64,000 nucleotides of DNA from contig CALBZE010000061.1 in the NCBI GenBank assembly GCA_937889645.1, forward strand, positions 1-64,000. The letters are read 5' to 3'. Origin of the DNA: an uncultured bacterium. Lineage in GTDB: Bacteria > Gemmatimonadota > Gemmatimonadetes > Longimicrobiales > RSA9. The translations under genes and the position numbers were made by a program. The notes below the pieces were generated by a model, which worked only from the letters and a program-made list of their open reading frames with translations, was not told the DNA's origin and searched no databases. This document shows, piece after piece, positions 59,390 to 64,000 of this stretch (position 1 is the stretch's first letter; every line of letters starts with the position of its first letter).

Positions 59390-60445
59390 ATGGAGATTTT
59401 CGAGCGGATCGGTGAGTACGAGCACGAGCAGGTCGTCTTCTGCTACGAGCCCGCGGCCGGATACAAGGGGATCATCGCCATCCACGACACGACCCTCGGC
59501 CCGGCGCTCGGCGGGACGCGCTTCTGGAACTACAGGTCGGACGAGGAAGCGCTGATCGACGTGCTCCGTCTCTCCCGCGGCATGACGTACAAGGCCGCCG
59601 TGACGGGCCTGAACCTGGGCGGGGGGAAGGCCGTCATCATCGGCGATCCGAAAACGACGCGCCGGGAGGCGATCTTCCGGGCGCACGGCCGGTTCGTCGA
59701 ATCCCTGAAGGGCCGCTACATCACGGCCGAGGACGTGGGGACCAGCACGGAGGACATGGACTACGTCCACATGGAGACGGAGTACGTGACCGGGATCGCG
59801 CACAAGAGCGGCGACCCGTCGCCCGTGACGGCCTACGGGACCTATCGGGGGATCAAGGCGTGCGCCTTCGAGCGTTACGGCAGCGATTCGCTCGAGGGGA
59901 TGCGGATCGCGGTGCAGGGTCTCGGCCACGTCGGCTACCACCTCTGCCGGCTGCTCGCCGAGGAGGGCGCCAAGCTGACCGTCACGGACATCGACGAGGA
60001 GCGGATCCAGCGGGTGGTCAAGGAGTTCGGCGCCGTGGCCGTCGCGCCGGACCAGATCTACGGCGTCGATGCGCAGGTCTTCGCGCCGTGCGCTCTCGGC
60101 GCCGTCGTCAACGACGAGACGCTCCCGCAGTTCAAGTTCGACATCATCGCCGGCTCGGCGAACAACCAGCTGGCCGAGGAACGGCACGGCGACGAGCTGG
60201 AGCGGCGCGGGATCCTGTACGCGCCGGACTACGTGATCAACGCCGGCGGGCTGATCAACGTGTACGGCGAGCTGAACGGCTGGACGCGCGATCGTGCGCA
60301 GCGTAAGGCCGGCGAGATCTACGATACGCTCCGCCAGATCTTCGAGCTGGCGAAGGCGCAGGGAATCCCGACGTACCAGGCGGCCGACCGGGTCGCCGAA
60401 ATGCGAATCGAGCAGGTCGCGCAGATCCAGCGGACCTGGGTGTGA
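59390..60445 (+). CDS. Leucine/valine/phenylalanine-type dehydrogenase
   Basis: The 351-residue enzyme belongs to the Glu/Leu/Phe/Val dehydrogenase superfamily. It has HDTTLGPALGGTRFW, the catalytic lysine motif NLGGGKAVI, DVGTSTEDMDYV and the Rossmann motif VQGLGHVGYHLCRLL. The ALGGTR and EDVGTS signatures are those of leucine dehydrogenase rather than glutamate dehydrogenase, so it probably deaminates branched-chain amino acids to 2-oxo acids with NAD+. ATG 59390 has GGAGAG upstream and a T7 run before it. glyA follows by 10 nt. Confidence 0.92.
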   Translation: MEIFERIGEYEHEQVVFCYEPAAGYKGIIAIHDTTLGPALGGTRFWNYRSDEEALIDVLRLSRGMTYKAAVTGLNLGGGKAVIIGDPKTTRREAIFRAHGRFVESLKGRYITAEDVGTSTEDMDYVHMETEYVTGIAHKSGDPSPVTAYGTYRGIKACAFERYGSDSLEGMRIAVQGLGHVGYHLCRLLAEEGAKLTVTDIDEERIQRVVKEFGAVAVAPDQIYGVDAQVFAPCALGAVVNDETLPQFKFDIIAGSANNQLAEERHGDELERRGILYAPDYVINAGGLINVYGELNGWTRDRAQRKAGEIYDTLRQIFELAKAQGIPTYQAADRVAEMRIEQVAQIQRTWV

Positions 60446-60455
60446 GGTCCTGGCC

Positions 60456-61724
60456 ATGGACGTGCTGAAGGCGATCGATCCCGAGATCCACGACGCGATC
60501 GCGCGCGAGGCGGCGCGGCAGAACGAAGGGCTCGAGCTGATCGCGAGCGAGAACTTCGTCTCACGCGCCGTCCTCGAGGCGCTGGGGTCGGTGCTCACGA
60601 ACAAGTACGCGGAAGGGTACCCGGGCCGGCGCTACTACGGCGGGTGCGAGTGGGTCGACGTGGTCGAGCAGCTCGCGATCGACCGGTGCAAGGAGCTGTT
60701 CGGTGCCGAGCACGCGAACGTGCAGCCGCACGCCGGCGCGCCGGCCAACATGGCGGCGTACATGGCGTTCCTCGAGCCGGGCGACCGGGTGCTCGGGATG
60801 AGCCTGACGCACGGCGGACACCTCACGCACGGCTCGCCGGTCAACTTCAGCGGCCGCCTGTTCGACGTGCATGCGTACGGCGTGCGCGAGGACACGGGGC
60901 GCATCGACTACGACGAGGTGCGGGAGCTGGCGCGGCGCGTCCGGCCGAAGATGATCGTGGCCGGCGCGAGCGCCTACCCGCGCCTCATCGACTTCGAGGC
61001 GTTCGGCTCGATCGCGAAGGAGGTCGGCGCGATCCTGATGGTCGACATGGCGCACATCGCCGGTCTGGTGGCCGGCGGCGTGCACCCGAGCCCGGTCCCG
61101 CACGCGGACGTGGTCACGTCGACGACGCACAAGACGCTGCGGGGCCCGCGGAGCGGGTTCTTCGTGAGCCGGGCCGAGCACGCGAAGGCGCTCGACAAGC
61201 AGGTCTTCCCGGGGCTCCAGGGCGGGCCGCTCATGCACGTGATCGCCGCGAAGGCGGTCGCGTTCAAGGAGGCGCTGTCGCCGGAGTTCAAGGCGTACGC
61301 GCGGCAGATTGTGGCCAACGCGGCGACGCTCGCCGAGACGCTCCTCGAGCGCGGCGTCGAGCTGGTCAGCGGCGGGACGGACAATCACCTCCTGCTGATC
61401 GATCTGCGGCGTCGCGAGCTGACGGGGAAGGAGGCCGAGGAGGCGCTCGGCCGCGCGGGGATCACCGTGAACAAGAACACGGTTCCCGGCGAGATGCGGT
61501 CGCCGTTCGTGACGTCGGGCGTGCGTATCGGCACCGCCGCGCTCACGACGCGAGGGATGCGCGAGGAGGAGATGCGCCGGATCGGCGGCTGGATCGCGGA
61601 CGTGCTCGAAGCGCCGACCAACGAGGCGGTGCTGCGCGAGGTCGCCGACGGCGTCGCCGAGCTGTGCCGCGCGTTTCCGCTCTACCCGGAGCTGGCGCAC
61701 GGTCACGTGGCGGTGGGCACCTGA
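60456..61724 (+). CDS. glyA: Serine hydroxymethyltransferase
   Basis: GlyA interconverts serine and glycine with tetrahydrofolate. The 422-residue protein has IASENFVSRAVLEALGS, TNKYAEGYPGRRYYGG, the PLP lysine K226 in STTHKTLRGPRSGFF and DMAHIAGLVAGG. The phosphate-binding segment reads PHAGAPANMAAY rather than the common PHSGSQAN, a mild variation near the PLP phosphate. It ends in a perfect-palindrome terminator before lon. ATG 60456 gives the canonical length. Confidence 0.96.
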   Translation: MDVLKAIDPEIHDAIAREAARQNEGLELIASENFVSRAVLEALGSVLTNKYAEGYPGRRYYGGCEWVDVVEQLAIDRCKELFGAEHANVQPHAGAPANMAAYMAFLEPGDRVLGMSLTHGGHLTHGSPVNFSGRLFDVHAYGVREDTGRIDYDEVRELARRVRPKMIVAGASAYPRLIDFEAFGSIAKEVGAILMVDMAHIAGLVAGGVHPSPVPHADVVTSTTHKTLRGPRSGFFVSRAEHAKALDKQVFPGLQGGPLMHVIAAKAVAFKEALSPEFKAYARQIVANAATLAETLLERGVELVSGGTDNHLLLIDLRRRELTGKEAEEALGRAGITVNKNTVPGEMRSPFVTSGVRIGTAALTTRGMREEEMRRIGGWIADVLEAPTNEAVLREVADGVAELCRAFPLYPELAHGHVAVGT

Positions 61725-61757
61725 ACGCCGTCCACGGCTGGGAATTTGCATGGATCG

Positions 61758-61790
61758 GAGCCGGCCACGTGGCCGGCTCTTTCGTTTTCC
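61758..61790 (+). terminator. Perfect-palindrome terminator after glyA
   Basis: The 22 bases 61758-61779 are a perfect palindrome (11 + 11, starting GAGCCGGCCAC). The tail is TTTCGTTTTCC. It is among the strongest terminators in the window and separates glyA from lon. Confidence 0.85.
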
Positions 61791-61817
61791 AGGGCGTCCC
61801 CGTCGCACAGGCGGCCA

Positions 61818-64000
61818 ATGTCGAACGACCAGCTCGCGAGCAGCACCGAGGACGGACGCATCCCGGAGCGGCTGCCGGTCCTCCCGCTCGTGGGCGTCGT
61901 CGTCTTCCCTCACATCCTGGTCCCCCTCGCCGTGACCGAGCCGCCGATGGTGAAGGCGGTGGGCGCGGCGGCGGTCGGGAGCAAGCGGATCGCGCTCGTC
62001 ACCGTCCGCCCGGGGCGCGATCCCGCCGAGCCGCCGGGCGCCGAGCCGCCGTTCTACCCGGTCGGCACACTGGGCTTCATCCTCCAGCACGTCACCATGC
62101 CGGACGCGAGCCTGCGGGTCCTGGTCCAGGGGCGTGCGCGGCTGCGGGTGTCGGACTTCCGGCAGGAGGACGGCGTCTGGACGGCGGCGGTCGAGGAGAT
62201 GCCGGCCTCCGAGGAAGACCAGCTCCGGGTCCAGGCGCTCCAGCGCATCGTCGTGGGGCAGTTCGAGGAGATCGCCGCGCTCCTCCCCCAGGGCGCCGAC
62301 GAGGTCAAGCAGTTCCTCGCGCACGTCACGGACGCCGACCACCTCGCCGATCTCATCGGCGCGCACCTGGCCGTCGACGTCGAGCGCAAGCAGCGACTCC
62401 TCGAGGAGCCGAGCGTCGCCCGCCGGCTCGAGCAGCTCGCCGCGATCCTGAAGGAGGAGCAGAAGGTCCTCGAGTACGGCTCGGAGCTCCAGCGCAAGCT
62501 CAGGGACGAGGTCGAGAAGACGCAGAAGGAGTTCTGGCTCCGCGAGCAGATGCGCGTCATCCGGGACGAGCTGGGGGAGGGGGAGGAGAGCGACGCGGAG
62601 CTGTTCCGGCGGCGCATCGCGGCGGCGGGGATGCCGGACGGGGTGCGGGAGCAGGCGGAGCGCGAGCTACGGCGACTGGAGCGCACCCCCGAGCAGGTGC
62701 CGGACTACCACATCATCCGCGGCTACCTCGAGTGGCTGGTCGAGATGCCGTGGTCGCGCGAGAGCGGCGGGACGATCGACCTCAAGCACGCGCGTGAGGT
62801 CCTCGACCGCGACCACTACGACCTGGACGAGATCAAGGAGCGCCTCGTCGAATTCCTGGCCGTCCGCAAGCTGAACCCGGAGCAGAAGGGGCCGATCCTC
62901 TGCTTCGTCGGGCCGCCGGGGGTCGGGAAGACGTCGCTGGGGCGCAGCATCGCCGAGGCGCTGGGACGCGAGTTCGTCCGCGTCTCGCTCGGCGGGATCC
63001 GCGACGAGGCGGAGATCCGCGGCCACCGGCGCACCTACATCGGCGCGCTGCCGGGGCGCATCGTGCGGGGGATCCGTCAGGCCGGCGTGCGCGACCCGGT
63101 CTTCATGCTTGACGAGATCGACAAGGTCGGCCAGGATTTCCGTGGCGACCCGACCGCCGCGCTCCTCGAGGTGCTCGACCCGGCGCAGAACCACACGTTC
63201 TCGGACCACTACCTCGAGGTGCCGTTCGACCTCTCACGGGTCCTCTTCATCGCCACGGCCAACACGCTGGCGTCGGTTCCCCCGGCGCTGCAGGACCGGC
63301 TCGAGGTCCTCGAGCTGCCCGGCTACACCGCCAGCGAGAAGTTCGAGATCGCCCGGCGCCACCAGATCCCGCGCCAGCTCGCCGCCGCCGGACTCGAGCC
63401 CGGCGCGGTCGAGATCGACGACGGCGCGCTTAGGCGCCTCATCGACGGTTACACCCGCGAGGCCGGCGTGCGCGAGCTCGAACGGCAGATCGCGCGCATC
63501 ATGCGGAAGATCGCGCTGCGCCGTGTCGAATCCGGGGACGAGAGCCCGGTCGGGATCACCGAGGCCAACCTCGAGGAGTTCGCCGGCAAGCGCCGCTTCG
63601 AGCAGGAGCTCGCCGGCCGCCGGGACGAGATCGGGACCGCGACGGCTCTGGCGTTCACGCCCGCGGGCGGCCAGATTCTCTTCGTCGAGGCGGTCGCCGT
63701 GCCGGGCGCGGGCGACATCCACCTGACCGGCCACCTCGGCGACGTCATGAAGGAGTCGGCCCGGGCGGCCTACAGCTACGTCCGGTCGCACGCCGACCGG
63801 CTCGGGATCCCGGCCGACCGCTTCGCCGAGCGCGACGTGCACGTCCACGTCCCGACCGGCGCGACGCCCAAGGACGGCCCCTCGGCCGGCGTGGCCATGG
63901 TGGTGGCGCTCACGTCGCTCTTCTCCGGCCGGCCCGTTCGGCGGGACGTCGCGATGACGGGTGAGGTCACGCTGCGCGGCCACGTCCTCCCCGTCGGCGG
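61818..64000 (+). CDS. lon: ATP-dependent protease Lon, N-terminal 728 residues
   Basis: The gene runs off the right edge with its frame open. The LON substrate-binding domain (about 1-200) starts LPVLPLVGVVVFPHILVPLAV. A coiled linker follows (KLRDEVEKTQKEFWLREQMR). The AAA+ domain has Walker A GPPGVGKTS (K371), Walker B FMLDEIDKVG and GALPGRIVRGI. The protease domain begins near 600, with the catalytic serine S689 in KDGPSAGVAM; the catalytic lysine lies beyond the window. Lon degrades damaged and regulatory proteins. ATG 61818 is the first Met before the conserved N-terminus. No HrcA/CIRCE or other heat-shock site is visible upstream. Confidence 0.96.
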   Translation, partial: MSNDQLASSTEDGRIPERLPVLPLVGVVVFPHILVPLAVTEPPMVKAVGAAAVGSKRIALVTVRPGRDPAEPPGAEPPFYPVGTLGFILQHVTMPDASLRVLVQGRARLRVSDFRQEDGVWTAAVEEMPASEEDQLRVQALQRIVVGQFEEIAALLPQGADEVKQFLAHVTDADHLADLIGAHLAVDVERKQRLLEEPSVARRLEQLAAILKEEQKVLEYGSELQRKLRDEVEKTQKEFWLREQMRVIRDELGEGEESDAELFRRRIAAAGMPDGVREQAERELRRLERTPEQVPDYHIIRGYLEWLVEMPWSRESGGTIDLKHAREVLDRDHYDLDEIKERLVEFLAVRKLNPEQKGPILCFVGPPGVGKTSLGRSIAEALGREFVRVSLGGIRDEAEIRGHRRTYIGALPGRIVRGIRQAGVRDPVFMLDEIDKVGQDFRGDPTAALLEVLDPAQNHTFSDHYLEVPFDLSRVLFIATANTLASVPPALQDRLEVLELPGYTASEKFEIARRHQIPRQLAAAGLEPGAVEIDDGALRRLIDGYTREAGVRELERQIARIMRKIALRRVESGDESPVGITEANLEEFAGKRRFEQELAGRRDEIGTATALAFTPAGGQILFVEAVAVPGAGDIHLTGHLGDVMKESARAAYSYVRSHADRLGIPADRFAERDVHVHVPTGATPKDGPSAGVAMVVALTSLFSGRPVRRDVAMTGEVTLRGHVLPVG

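Overview
The window is one continuous piece of a very GC-rich bacterial chromosome, with third codon positions almost all G or C and many GTG starts. An ADOP/MacB-type permease, a LolA-like protein, an outer-membrane barrel and several exported lipoproteins point to a two-membrane bacterium. Together with exported carboxypeptidase-regulatory-like and TPR-CHAT proteins, an inositol-phosphate synthase and the general gene content, this best fits Gemmatimonadota or a close relative. That placement is inference; no rRNA gene is present to confirm it. I recognised no tRNA, rRNA, CRISPR array, insertion sequence, prophage or replication origin.

Layout. 1-8.5 kb (+): end of a permease, a GC-rich palindrome array, a LolA-like protein, rimO-hemL-SpoIID-like lipoprotein, an outer-membrane barrel and an oxidoreductase. 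8.5-10.3 kb (-): a large exported protein. 10.6-23.5 kb (+): rpmE, prfA, prmC, a YlbF-like protein, an inositol phospholipid pair, tmk, a C-terminal processing protease, two transporters, asparaginase, obg and dprA. 23.5-24.1 kb: a non-coding stretch with two different heptanucleotide repeat arrays and a likely 34-codon gene coupled to hemW. 24.1-27.6 kb (+): hemW, hrcA, dnaJ. 27.8-34.6 kb (-): four exported proteins, namely a 1217-residue TPR-CHAT protease-like protein, a lipoprotein, an M48 metallopeptidase and a small secreted protein. 34.9-50.9 kb (+): prmA, HIT, YqeY, mutS2, dnaG, zinc-ribbon protein, recJ, rsmD, coaD, pta, a STAS/anti-sigma kinase/PP2C module, rsmA and an MFS transporter. 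51.0-54.5 kb (+): rex, arginine deiminase, an exonuclease and a metallo-beta-lactamase-fold hydrolase under a textbook Rex operator. 54.6-64 kb (+): thiolase, bioY, CPBP protease, 3-hydroxyacyl-CoA dehydrogenase, acyl-CoA dehydrogenase, leucine-type dehydrogenase, glyA and the first part of lon.

Most + strand genes are tightly packed, with ATGA/GTGA overlaps marking transcription units. Readable sigma-A-like promoters have the form TTGNNN-N16-18-TATATT or similar. Several units end in GC hairpins whose tail is a short T run followed by CG, rather than a pure poly-T. Translation (rpmE, prfA, prmC, prmA, rsmD, rsmA, rimO, obg), DNA metabolism (dprA, mutS2, dnaG, recJ, tmk) and protein quality control (hrcA, dnaJ, lon, CTP) dominate.

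The most interesting parts are the exported CHAT/lipoprotein/M48 cluster with an inverted repeat over its internal promoter, the Rex-controlled arginine deiminase unit, the inositol-lipid pair, the repeat arrays at 1.1 kb and 23.5 kb, insertions in RimO and PrmA, and a possible attenuator in the rpmE leader.
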